This document shows positions 35,063 through 45,318 of a stretch of 64,000 nt of DNA, piece by piece (positions within the stretch are counted from its first letter, which is position 1; every line of letters starts with the position of its first letter). The notes under the pieces were generated by a model. That model did no database searches, was not told the DNA's origin, and saw only the letters and a program-made list of their open reading frames with translations. This stretch comes from Powellomyces hirtus (lineage: Eukaryota > Chytridiomycota > Chytridiomycetes > Spizellomycetales > Powellomycetaceae), in the NCBI GenBank assembly GCA_025526995.1, contig JAHLKG010000015.1, forward strand, positions 434,001 to 498,000, given 5' to 3'. Made by a program: the position numbers and the translations under genes.

Positions 35063-36461
35063 CTATTTGGGTTCGATGATGCCAATGGTGACCTGGCCGA
35101 CGACGTCGTCGGTGGCGCCGGCGCTTTTCAAGAGTGTTTCGACGTCCTGGTACTCGCCTTCGACGAAGGGGGCGCCCCAGGTGGTGGGGTCGAGTTTGGC
35201 GGGACGGACCATGATGCGCAAGAGCTCCTCGCGGGTGGCGCGACAAAAGTCTTCGACGCGCAGGTCGTTTTCGTCGTAGCCAAACGGATTTTCGATTTCG
35301 CCGCCAATGCATTCGATGCCGAGCATCGTGAAGGCGGCAATGAAGATGATCGGGATGGTGCCCCAGTAGACGAGGGTGACGAGCTGGAAGGGCAGGCTGA
35401 GAATGTACAGGGTGAGCGTCTGCTGGAGGTGGATCGAGTAGGCCATGGGGATGGGAGTGTTGCGGATGCGCTCGAACGAGGTCAGGCAGTCGATCATGGC
35501 CGACAGGGCGTTGGTCATGGCGGTCTGCTGAGATACATCAATCATTTCTAGATGATGTCAAGAGAGGGGAAAGAAGCGGTGAGTGGGTGAGTGGGGCACA
35601 AAGGTGATGTGTGAGGAGTCGCGCTTGGTTACCCGACTGACGGCAGCTGGCAATGTAGCTGCTAATGTGGAAACTGACTTCCAGGGGCAAGTTTTTGATG
35701 ACGGGGTACCGCTGTCCGGGCTGAAAGTCGGGCAGGTGGATCAACAGGTGGTGCAGGTCGGCATACTTGTGTCCGAGTTCGTTGCGGAGGTAGTGCTTTG
35801 TGGCGACGGCGAAAGCCAGGAGCAAGTTCATGCAACCCTTTTTTTCCAAGTCTTGCTTGTCGGTCTTGGTCAAGACTCCGATCCAGACAAAGCGGGCCAA
35901 GTTTCGGATTTGGGTGACGAGGGCACCCCACATGCGGCGGCCTTCCCAGTAGCGGTCGTAGGCCGTGTTGGTGCGGAAGACGAGCAGCAAGGAGATGACG
36001 ACGCCGAGGATGGTGATGAGCTGGGGCGGAATGACAAACCAGGTAAAGGCGCCCTTCATGAACAGGACGGTCCAGAGGGAACCCCAGAGGGTATGCAGGA
36101 TGGCGGGGAGGAGCACGCGGGGGATGACGCTTGCCTTGAAGCGCCAGATCTCGTTGTACGAGTTGCGGGCCTCGTTGCGGATTTTGCGACCTTTGCTCTT
36201 GCGCTCGACATGCTCGGCGCGGGTGATTTCGCCCGACGGGCGGTACATGCAGGGCGATAGGGCGGGCGGCTGGAGGAGGGGCGACAAGGGCGGCGGGTTG
36301 GAGGAGGAAGACTTGCGCAGAGCATTGGCGGCGGCGAGTCTGTGGTCTTGCGACTGTTGCTGTTGGTGGGCAGTAGCAGCAGCGACGGCGGCGAAAGGGG
36401 CGGAAGAGCCGGCAGAGTAGGAGGTGGCAGCAGGAGCGTCGGCGCCTCCGTCGTCAGCCAT
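35063..36461 (-). CDS. Bestrophin-like (UPF0187/RFP-TM) anion channel
   Basis: Bestrophin-superfamily chloride/anion channel, probably plasma membrane or organelle. Exons 36461-35633 and 35547-35063 sum to 1314 nt (437 aa). After a roughly 90-residue Ala/Ser/Pro/Gln-rich leader come WRFKASVIPRVLLPAILHTL and helices at WFVIPPQLITILGVVISLLL. The family signature FRTNTAYDRYWEGRRMWGAL follows, then RNLARFVWIG and the second half: NPFGYDENDLRVEDFC preceded by YWGTIPIIFIAAFTMLGIE. The splice (donor GTAACC, phase 1) yields RQSEMIDVSQQTAMTNAL. Divergent from the caprin-like gene. CA microsatellites lie on both sides of the gene. Confidence 0.9.
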
Positions 36462-36518
36462 TGGGTAGATGGAGTTTGCGAGTCAACAGGAAGGCAGACA
36501 GCAATGCACAAGAGGAAT

Positions 36519-36552
<34 letters not shown>

Positions 36553-37286
36553 AGAGCGACTTGCGGATGGAGAGTGGAGAGTATGAGCGGCTTCAAGTGA
36601 GATAGATAGATAGATCTAGTAGTCTGATACATAATAATAATAATAAAGCCACCCCTCCCTCCCTCAAGCACGAGCGTGACTGTGCCACCGGCGACCTGCA
36701 TGGCGGCCATGCGCTCTTTTCCTTCCTTTGAGCCCTTTGCCCCTATCGACCGTCTAGTCTGGCAAAAGGACGCTGACTCTCTTTGACTCTCTCTGACTCT
36801 TAGGAGGTGACTCACTCTTGGGGTGACTTGACTGAAAACGCCTTGTTGCCGAGACGCGCGATCAATGATGACGGACGACTGGATGTAGCATGGCCGCACG
36901 CTCCATCCATCCATCCATCATCCCATATTGATCATCCCCATCCCATATCAATCATCCCATCCCATCCATCATCTTCCTTCACTCTTGTTGAGCTTCACTC
37001 TTCAGACAGACAAACAAACAGACAGACAGACAGGGAGAGTGAGGGAGAGCCTTGACTTTATCACAACCCGACCCGTCCGCCTCATGATCCTTGATTTGCC
37101 ACCCACCATCCATTGAGGATCCACGTCTATCTCACAAGGCGTCACGTGGCTGCAATTTGCAATAGTCGTCAAGCTCATTGTAGTAAAAGTGACGCGTTGG
37201 TGACAGACGCCTTGCCCCCCGGAATCGTCCCAGATCGTTAGTCAAGAATCCCAACAACATCACCAAACTGTGAATCAAAGTCAACC
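36462..37286. promoter_or_regulatory. Repeat-rich divergent region, bestrophin-like / caprin-like
   Basis: 0.8 kb between outward-facing starts. It is unusually rich in simple repeats: (CA)n at 36520-36549, GATA at 36601-36616, ATA at about 36632-36646, CATC/ATCC at about 36901-36970 and ACAG/ACAA at about 37003-37033. No coding frame of interest. Confidence 0.6.
36520..36549. repeat. (CA)n microsatellite in the bestrophin-like 5' flank
   Basis: About 15 CA units, roughly 60 bp upstream of the bestrophin-like start codon, probably in its 5' UTR or core promoter. Confidence 0.95.
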
Positions 37287-38948
37287 ATGCTTTCAGGTCT
37301 CGCAAAACCCACAGCCGACGTTGCTCCTCCCACAAAGCTGTCCAGAAAGGCTCGTAGGGCCCTGTCTCGAACAGAACTGGCTGCTGCATCTCCAGAGTCG
37401 CCGTACGCCCTGACTTCAGACCAAGTGCATACCCCGGATGACCAAGACATCCAGACCCCTCCGAACGAAACTGCCAACAAAAGTCCATATGTCGAAGTCA
37501 TACAGAAGAAAATGCGTGCCCTGAGAAAGAAGCTGGTGCGTAGTGCGCCAGGAGTTTCCCCCCCTCCCTTTAACGCAGCCTCTAACGCAGATCATCCTTC
37601 CATCCCCTACCTTTTCCTGATAGACCAAGTTGGACAAATATGACCAGCTGCCCACCTCTGAACTGAATGCAGATCAGATACAAGCCCTGGACAAGAAGCC
37701 AGAGATTGTTGCAGCCTTCAAAGAACTTGAAGATGCTGTCAAGCAGATCGCCATCGTCGAAGCTGAAGAGGCAAAGGCGCTTCTTGCAAAGCAGCATGCT
37801 GCTGAAGAGCAAGCACAAAACAGAATTCAGAATGCACTCAACAAAGCTCAGGTGGGTGTCTCCTCCAATTCCCCTCTCCTCTCTCAAGCAACATGGACTG
37901 ATCTGTCATCACAAATCATTAGCAAGCTCACGCTTCTGAATCGCGAAAAACGATCCAACTGTTCCACGTGCTGAATGTTGTGCTGCCCAAACTCACCCTC
38001 GCCAGAGCTCATATTGGAGAAAACGAGTACAATGCAGTATTCTACTTCCGAGCCCTGGTGACCGGAGTCGGCCTGGAACCCATCGAAAGGTATGTCACAC
38101 GTTTTCAAGGACGTGTATGTTCCGTGCATGGGTTCTCATCAGATTTACGATAAAAAAGCCCAGCGGACTTTTTCAACCAAGCCGACTCCTACCTGAAGAA
38201 ATACCTCGCCCGTTCCGAAGACCTGTTTGTCGATGGGTTTACGTACGCTCAGCTGGCAGATGCAGTCGATGCCCTGCTGAACCCCCCGGCCGCGCCAAAG
38301 TTTGGTGGTGATTTCGCCGCAGAAGCTGCTGTCCCTGAAACAACTTCATTCTTCTCCAATGATCAAGCTGAAGAAGCAGAAGAAAACGTTGCTCGTGACG
38401 GCGACGAGTCGGCATCCAAGGCCCCTAGCTTTGGAACCATCAGCTTTTTCAACCCCAGCGAAGTTCTTGGTACGTTATGATGCTTGTGTCGAACGAATGG
38501 ATACATCTTACTGATTGTGCCTGGCTTCATCTGTTCAGACGTCAAGACGGAAACAACTGAAGTGGTTATGGAAGACGAGACTACCAAAACCGAGCTTATC
38601 ATCGAGACTGTTACAGTGTCCACCTCGGAATTCGTCGAGGCTGCCGTTGTGCAAGACGTACCAACACCAAACGATGAAACTATTCCTGCAACCGAAGAGA
38701 AAGCAACCGCCAAACCTGCCACATCTGAGGAAGCACCACAGACCGGACCTCAGCCTCGTCATCAACGAGGTCGAGGCCGTGGAGGCTATCGCGGACGTGG
38801 CGGTCGAGGAGGAAGTGGCAATGGAAGCGGAAGCGGAGAGCAGGGTGCTCGTGCAGGCACTGGGTCCCAGGGCGGTTACCGAGGTCGTGGCCGAGGAGGT
38901 GCCAACCAGCCGCCAAAGTCGGCTGCTCCCCCCACGCAGGGGCAGTAG
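37287..38948 (+). CDS. Caprin-like mRNP protein with C-terminal RGG region
   Basis: Exons 37287-37535, 37624-37851, 37923-38089, 38159-38469 and 38539-38948 sum to 1365 nt (454 aa). Residues about 67-170 match the caprin helical region: YVEVIQKKMRALRKKLTKL, DKYDQLPTSELNADQIQAL and DKKPEIVAAFKELEDAVKQ, followed by a long Ala/Gln/Glu coiled segment. A second helical block (TIQLFHVLNVVLPKLTLARA and SPADFFNQADSYLKKYLA) corresponds to the caprin dimerisation part. An acidic linker and an RGG-rich tail (HQRGRGRGGYRGRGGRGG) follow, expected to bind RNA. Animal caprins work in mRNP and stress-granule control with G3BP. By analogy this is a cytoplasmic mRNA regulator, but no direct evidence of a partner is visible. 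Divergent from the bestrophin-like gene. Confidence 0.75.
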
Positions 38949-39235
38949 CGTGTTAGGATAGCGTTGGCGACATTGTTGTGTATACCGAGGATTTGATGCA
39001 TTGTATAGGAACGGGTCTGGCTTTGGATGAGCTTTGAATTCATGATTGGCTATGCGCACCTTGTCTGCAGATTTTTCCCGTATCAAATAAGGAGTGTCAT
39101 TCAAGGCGTCGCTTACAAACAACCCCTATATCTAGCCATCCCCTCACTGCGCAGTCGGCCGCCTACAGATATCCCCCCTCGAGTGTTTTTTTTACATTCG
39201 CCAAATCACACAAGCATCATCCCTCGGCCGTCACA

Positions 39236-41313
39236 ATGAGTCGAAGGCGGGAGACACTACCCCGCCCGTCAGCAAGCAAGCCCTCCACCCCAATGCGAGC
39301 TCCAAATTCCACAAATCCACCAGCACCACCACCCCCACGTTCGGCCCTCAATTCCGTCGTGTCGAGTCTAATGCGCGCCGTACGTTGATGAAAGCCAGCA
39401 CCAAAGAACAATGCAAAAGACGCCTGTTCACAATCGTCTTTCGTTGGGGGTTTTTATTTCCTTATTGATGAGTCGACCTCCCTCCCTCTTTGCTACTCCA
39501 TCTCAGACAGGCCGTCGGCGGCGTGCCGCATGACATGAGCGATGCGGACCTGGACCGGTACATTGCCGACCAGATACGTGCGGACGCGGCGGCCAAGGAT
39601 CGCGCGTATCGACACGTGGGCGTGGCTGCGTTTGTGGAAAAGACGTAAGTCGGGTGGGGGGGGAGAAGAATCAAGAAAATGTGAAGGAGGAATGACGTTT
39701 TTTTCTGTTTTTTTTTTTTTTTTTTTTTTGTTGGGGGGGATAGATTGCCTAAACCCAACAAACGCTTCCTAGCATCCATGATCCGCGCAACCGACTCGCA
39801 TAATGGGGCGTTGCGCAGGCGCGAATGGGCCGAGGCGGAGAAGAAGCGGCGGGCTCGCTCTCCTCCTTCCCGCTCCCCTCCACGTCGATCCCGTGACCAC
39901 GACGCACGTCCGAGAGATCGACACCGTGGACGGAATGATGACGACGATGGTGACGCGCGGGGCGAGGACGAGCAGAGCCGCCACAGCCGACCGACGAGTT
40001 TGGACGCGCATCGGTTTCGCTCTCCTTCTCGCTCTCCTCCATCTCGATCCCGCGACGCACGTCCGAGAGACCGACACCGTGGACGGAATGATGACGACGA
40101 TAGTGACGCGCGGGGCGAGGATGAGCAGAGCCGCCACAGCCGACCGATGAGTTTGGACGCGCATCGGTTTCGCTCTCCTTCTCGCTCTCCTCCATCTCGA
40201 TCCCGAGACGCACGTCCGAGAGATCGACACCGTGGACGGAATGATGATGACGATGGTGACGCGCGGGGCGAGGATGAGCAGAGCCGCCACAGCCGACCGA
40301 CGAGTTTGGACGCGCATCGGTTTCGCTCTCCTTCTCGCTCTCCTCCACGTCGATCCCGAGACCGCGACGCACGTCCGAGAGACCGACACTGTGGACGGAA
40401 TGATGTCGACGGTGGTGACGCGCGGGGCGAGGACGAGCAGAGCCGCCACAACCGACCGAGGCGGGATGCGCGTGGCGACGACGACAACGATGACTACGAC
40501 GACGATAATGGTTCCGCGCGGGGCGAGGATGAGCAGAGCCGCCACAGACAATCGAGGCGGGATGATGATGACGATCACGACCCAGCACCACGTCCCCGGG
40601 CCCACCACGGCCGTCCGCCGAGTCGAACCACCACGCTATCTCCACCCCGTTCCACCCCAGCACACCACCACCCCCCACCGCCCCCCATCACCCCTACCCC
40701 TCCCCATCTTACCCGCCCGGTCCCCAAACGCGGCCGCGGCCCCACGGGCTCCGCCCGCCTCGACCGCTTCTTTGCCGACCCCGCCTACGACCCGGCCCTC
40801 GATCTCGATAACTACGATGAGGATGATGATGCGGCGGTGGAATACTATGTTGCTCGCGTCGAGGCGTTGCAACAACAGCAACAGCAACAACAACGCAAAA
40901 GTCTCGCCGCGAAAAAAGAAAAAAAGAAAAAAAGGACAGAGCTGAATCCCACACAACCAGCACCGCGGCCATCATCATCATCGTCAACGTCAAAACCCAA
41001 CAAGAAACAACGCAGGCACAAGAAAGCACGGCGACCCAGTCCGACTTCGAGTGACGCGAGCGCACGCCCGTGTTCTGACCACAACCACAGCGACCCTCTT
41101 GATGCTGATGATGATGATGATGACGGGCGCCGTGGTCCGAAAAAACGCCGAGACAAACGCTGCCCCCGCTCTATATCACCACCACCGGCCCGGCGACGGC
41201 GGGGCGAGTCTCCGTCCGACCAAGAAGATGGGAAAAAAAAGGACAACCCACCGCCACCGTCTTCCCTCATCTCCAATGTACCACGAGCGCTACCGGCAAC
41301 GTGTCCGTGGTGA
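39236..41313 (+). CDS. RS/RD-rich nuclear-type protein with 51-residue tandem repeats
   Basis: Exons 39236-39379, 39511-39644 and 39744-41313 sum to 1848 nt (615 aa). The N-terminus has a conserved-looking segment, PKPNKRFLASMIRATDSHN, that weakly recalls animal NKAPD1-type proteins (from memory, not checked). Then comes a 51-residue unit repeated about four times, rich in RS, RD and DDDD with GRNDDDDGDARGEDEQSRHS in each copy. Degenerate shorter units follow, then a Pro-rich spacer, GSARLDRFFADPAYDPALDL, a Gln/Lys coiled segment (VEALQQQQQQQQRKSLAAKK) and basic, Ser-rich tracts. Composition suggests a splicing-speckle or RNA-associated nuclear protein, which is inference. Intron 2 holds a run of 22 T before its 3' splice site. 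Confidence 0.7.
39708..39729 (+). repeat. T22 tract before the 3' splice site of the RS-repeat gene
   Basis: Twenty-two T followed by a G-rich stretch and TAG. It would serve as an unusually long polypyrimidine tract. Confidence 0.9.
39880..40470 (+). repeat. 153-bp coding minisatellite, about four copies
   Basis: The marker string GA(T/C)CGACAC(C/T)GTGG recurs at 39916, 40069, 40222 and 40381. The first three spacings are exactly 153 bp and the last is 159 bp because of a two-codon insertion. The unit is 51 codons, so copy number can change without breaking the frame. Confidence 0.92.
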
Positions 41314-41629
41314 CAAAAAAAAAGGCGTCTTCTTTTTTGTGAAGATAATATATATACAAAACTTTCCTCCATTGCAAACGCGTACACTTTTGAACCGGAA
41401 TGTAGCCTTCCGAGGTCGGAATGTGATGTGGGAATGGCTATACTTTTGCTGTCCCCACCTCGAGGGCGGGTGGGGAAATAGTGAGCTCAAAAGCTCAAAA
41501 CAATTTCAAAAGCTCAAAACTCAAATTGTGCTATGCTAAAATGTTCCTCGAAATTGGGATTTCTTTTTTGTTTTTTAGGGTTTCCGACAAGGCTGTAGGC
41601 CCCTGCTCTGCTCCCCCAAAGTGGGCTTC
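41314..41629. other. Convergent intergenic region, RS-repeat gene / SWT1
   Basis: About 0.3 kb between converging 3' ends. It contains the short direct repeat AAAGCTCAAAA three times near 41488-41520. No gene. Confidence 0.5.
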
Positions 41630-44600
41630 TCAGTTGGATGCCTCTGTTGGATGAAGTTTGTTAAACATGCCTTTCACCACCTTGTCGAGGTGACTCGCAT
41701 TCGACAGGCACTTGCTTTCGCGGAGCAATTTGGTGAGACTCATCAAGGCATGCATCAACCGTCTCAGGTCCCCCAACGTCGCGGTCGTCTTCCCATACCT
41801 CCGGCCCCTGACCAACTCACGCGAGATCTGTCTGCAAAACGAGAGCGACGATTTAAATCCCTTTCCAATCACTTTTCCAAAGTGCAGCCAGTGCTCGTCC
41901 ATAATGCCAAACAGATCTTCGAGGTTCCAGGGCTGGCGGACCGTCACGGTCCTGTCCCATTGGCCACCGGGTATGCTGTAGTCGAGGAGGTTGATGAAAG
42001 CTCCGGTGAGAAGGGGCGGGAGGGTGTCGAGGAGATCCCGACAGACAACGTCGATGGGGTCCGTGGACGTGCCGGCCTTGATGTCCTTTGTGCGCTTTTC
42101 TTGGGTTTTTCCGTGATGCTCTCGAAGTTGCTCTGTCGTCAGTATTAGGGTTTTTCCGTGGCGCTCTCCAAGTTGCGCTGTCAGAGAGCCTTTTCTCTTT
42201 TTCTTTGCGCCTTCCGTGGCTTCTACGATGCGATCACACCCGGGTTAGACATGCTGGTACATGCAGTGGGCGTGAAGAAGGCCACAATGGGCTCATGCGC
42301 TCATACCAGGAGCAGGTCCATCCACATCCATCAGATCCGCGCTTGCCTGATCATCTGATCCCCGTTTCCGTTTGGATTTCGAACTACCGCCCGCAGTCGG
42401 CTGATGCTGTTTTCCATTTGAACTCGTGGGAGGCTGAACCTGCGAGCGTTGTTGCTGCTGTCCAGGTCGAGATGCTTGATCTTTGCTCACAGGTTGTGAA
42501 GCTTTCTGCTTCTGCTCGTCAACCTCCATCGGCGAGTGATCGCGGAACATGGCCGCATCGGTCAAGTGATGCCCTTGCGAAATGGGTGTCACTTTGGAGT
42601 TGCTGGCTCCACTGCCGTTTCCGGGTTGAGTCGGACGTTTGGATGGTGTGTTTGAACCCAAAGACTTAGATTGGCCTGCATTTTGTGCAGCCGATCGCGT
42701 TTGCATTCGGCTCGCAGACGTGATCATAGGAGGAGCGGGAGAAGCTGGGGTTTTTGACTTGCTTCTCTTCCTTTCCTTCGACCGTGTTGCGTCTTGCACG
42801 TCGACCATTTCCACCTCGGCGACCGGTGCTATATTGTTTATGTGGCCAGCCAATGATGTGGATCCTTTAACGGGAGACGCTTGCCCTCTGACAATAGGAT
42901 GTCCTCCTGGAGCAGGAGGCAGGTCAGAGATCTTTCTCACTTCAGCCAAGAAACTCTCGGCCGAGTGTTTGAAGTTGGACACGGTGGTGATGCCGTGTAT
43001 CAACGCCTTCACACACAGGTTTTTATCTGGAAAACCGCAGAAGATCAATCATCAGATCATGTGGGATGACGATCTCCAATCATCAGGGGTTTACCGTTGC
43101 TCATCAGAATAGTCTTGGGTGTTATTCTTTGGATGACAAATCTGCGATTGAAGGTCATGTATGTGTTCGGCTTTGGTTCTTGACTCGCTCGCCTTTCCCT
43201 ATTCGCGACCGTACCTGCAGCACTCTAGGATCTTGTCATCATTGTCCATCTGTTCGAACACATTGCTTCAGGATTAGCAAATGCATCGCAAAGAAAAAAA
43301 GGTCAGATTCTTCACGCAGCAGAAGTCTTGATTTACCTGACCAACGATATCCGAATCTGAGATGTGATCATTGAGAGACTGTCCCTTCAGTCCTCTGTGC
43401 TGAGCGGCTAGCTTTTTGAAGAGGAAGTCGACCGCCTTACGCGCAAGGTTTCCAAGGGTAACTCCAGTCCGGTTGTCTACGATGCCACCTTCGACTGTGT
43501 TCAATTGACCCATGACGCGCTTTTCTACCGCCTCGGTATGTTCCCGGAACTTCTTCTTATTGTGCTCCTATTTAATCAACGAGTAAACAAACAATGCGAG
43601 GGGTCATTTCGGAGGCGGCGTCGGACGAGCGCTGCCGGGATTGGTGAAAATGGGAGGAGGGGGGGGGCATACCTTCAGTGCGTCCAGTTCTTTGACGACT
43701 ACATACGGCACCACGATGATCATTTCCGGGATTGGGAGACGCGCAAGCACTGAAAGATATAAGAAAACAGAATCATAAATACAACCGTGTTGGTACGGAG
43801 CTAACGGAAAGTTGTATCTTACAGTCTATCACAAAGCTACAAGGCGAACAGGAATGATGTCAGATCCACGAATGCAACGGATAAAGCGTGTAAGAACCCA
43901 CTTACGGCAGGTGTGAAATCAGATAGTTGGTGTCGAGAACCAGTGATACTGCATGAGCACCAAAGGGTATCCCGCCGAGCTGTTGTTGCGTGTAGCAAGG
44001 TCAAGGCGATTGACGTCAGTTTCTGTTGAGGAGGGGAAAAAGTCGGATTCCGTCGCTGTTTTGGAACACATACAGTATCGGGATTGGCATGAGTAGAAGA
44101 CGCTTGAGAATGAATGGGTATTTGGGGCGGATGCGGTGCGTGTGAACCATTCAGGGATGGCAGCTGCGGCTGGTGAAGTTTGGGTATTGGCGGCCAGGGC
44201 ACGACGGGTGATTGCGGCGCATGGGGACTGTTCAGGATCTGGCGAGTCTGTGAAACGGGTGGTGCCGGCGGCACACGCAGCTTGCTGCGGGAGCCAGGAA
44301 TTTCCCACACATGCGGACTGGTTAAGTTATCGCGAGTCCGCGAAACGGGTGTCGTCGGCGGCACAAGTTGTGTGCTGCCGGGGCGGCGGATTTCCCAAGC
44401 ATGCGGAGTGTTCAGCAATTGTGATGGCGACTGTGGTACCGATTGTGGATGAGGTGGTTGTGGTTGTGGTTGTGGTTGTGGTTGTTGTGGCTGAGGCGTT
44501 GCTGCAACGGCTGCATATGAAGGACCCTGACTTGCAACCAGATTGTACGCAGTCGGCGTTTGTGGCTCGCGCCATCTGTATGCTGCCGGGGTCGACGGCG

Positions 44601-44990
44601 AGGTCCATTGTACCGGCCAAGGTATGATAGGAGGGGGCGGAGGAGGACTTTGTAAGTTGGCGGCTGGCCTGAGGAATTGTTGAAATTGCAGAGGTGGCTG
44701 CTGTTCACTCTCGTCGACGAAAATGGAGGCGCTGCGGCGCAAATCTGCAATCTCTGCCGTAAAAGCCTGAAGCCGCAAATGCCGCAAGAAGAGAGAAGAA
44801 TGTGAGATGAATTTGACGAACTTGAGCATTGTCCAATTTTCCCACGGCAAGAGACTGCGCCTTCAGTCTCAGTCGGCCAAGACGACAGACTCGGTCAGTC
44901 ACTCACCTCTTGCTGAGCCTCGTCGACATCCATAGGATAGTAGCCGTCATCATCGTCGCCGTCCCTGTCCTTGTCGTTGCAGTCGCCCAT
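41630..44990 (-). CDS. SWT1: SWT1-type PIN-domain RNA endonuclease (nuclear mRNP quality control)
   Basis: Ten exons (44990-44907, 44766-44074, 43979-43906, 43836-43823, 43749-43673, 43567-43337, 43249-43215, 43141-43095, 43026-42307, 42222-41630) sum to 2568 nt (855 aa). The N-terminal 255 residues are acidic (DGYYPMDVDEAQQE), then Pro/Gln-rich with a 30-residue tandem repeat. The PIN domain follows: AVSLVLDTNYLISHL (acidic site near residue 274), MIIVVPYVVVKELDALK, ARKAVDFLFKKL, MDNDDKILECC and ILMSNDKNLCVKALIHGI. A Lys/Ser/Gln-rich linker leads to a C-terminal helical domain (DLLDTLPPLLTGAFINLLDY, WNLEDLFGIMDEHW) like the SWT1 tail. Yeast Swt1 cleaves unspliced or defective mRNPs at the nuclear pore. 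Exon 4 is a 14-nt microexon. Divergent from the carrier gene. Confidence 0.88.
44228..44410 (-). repeat. 90-bp tandem repeat in the SWT1 N-terminal region
   Basis: Two full 90-bp units with starts at 44228, 44318 and a partial third at 44408. Each encodes 30 residues containing SPHVWEI or TPHAWEI and VPP..PVS(R/Q)TR. Copies have diverged in sequence but keep exact spacing. Confidence 0.85.
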
Positions 44991-45318
44991 GGTGGAAAGG
45001 GAAAGATGCTGTGGACTCGCACCTGCTCAAAGTCAGTTTCAAAGAAAGAGTTGAGACGCGTTGAGGCGTGAGACTATAGTAGGCAAGTCATGTGACCTAA
45101 ATGGATGACTCAGAGGATACCAGATATAGTCCCACGCCTTCCTTTCACACCTTCTTTTCACACTTTCCCCCTTTTTGACATCTCTAAAAGTGCCACCTTT
45201 CCTCCTGCCGAACAAAGAGGAGGGGAGAGAAGACGATCGACGACGAGAGACAGAGAAACAGAGAGAGAGAGAGAGAGAGATCAGATACATACCTACACTT
45301 CACTTCCGTGAACTCACA
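44991..45318. promoter_or_regulatory. Divergent promoter region, SWT1 / mitochondrial carrier
   Basis: 0.33 kb between outward-facing starts. It contains a CT-rich stretch near 45140-45175 and an (AG)n run at about 45260-45280, probably in the leader of the carrier gene. Confidence 0.5.

Noticed and set aside
34205..35551. 448-codon plus-strand frame from MINDY into the bestrophin region
   Set aside because: It overlaps the MINDY C-terminus in another frame, crosses the (CA)n repeat and then runs antisense to the bestrophin-like gene.
39880..40470. CRISPR-like array
   Set aside because: The repeats are 153-bp coding units without short constant repeats and unique spacers, inside a eukaryotic gene.
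39462..40487. 341-codon frame antisense to the RS-repeat gene
   Set aside because: Repeats there are translations of the minisatellite in another frame. The sense strand has good splice sites and a continuous frame over three exons.
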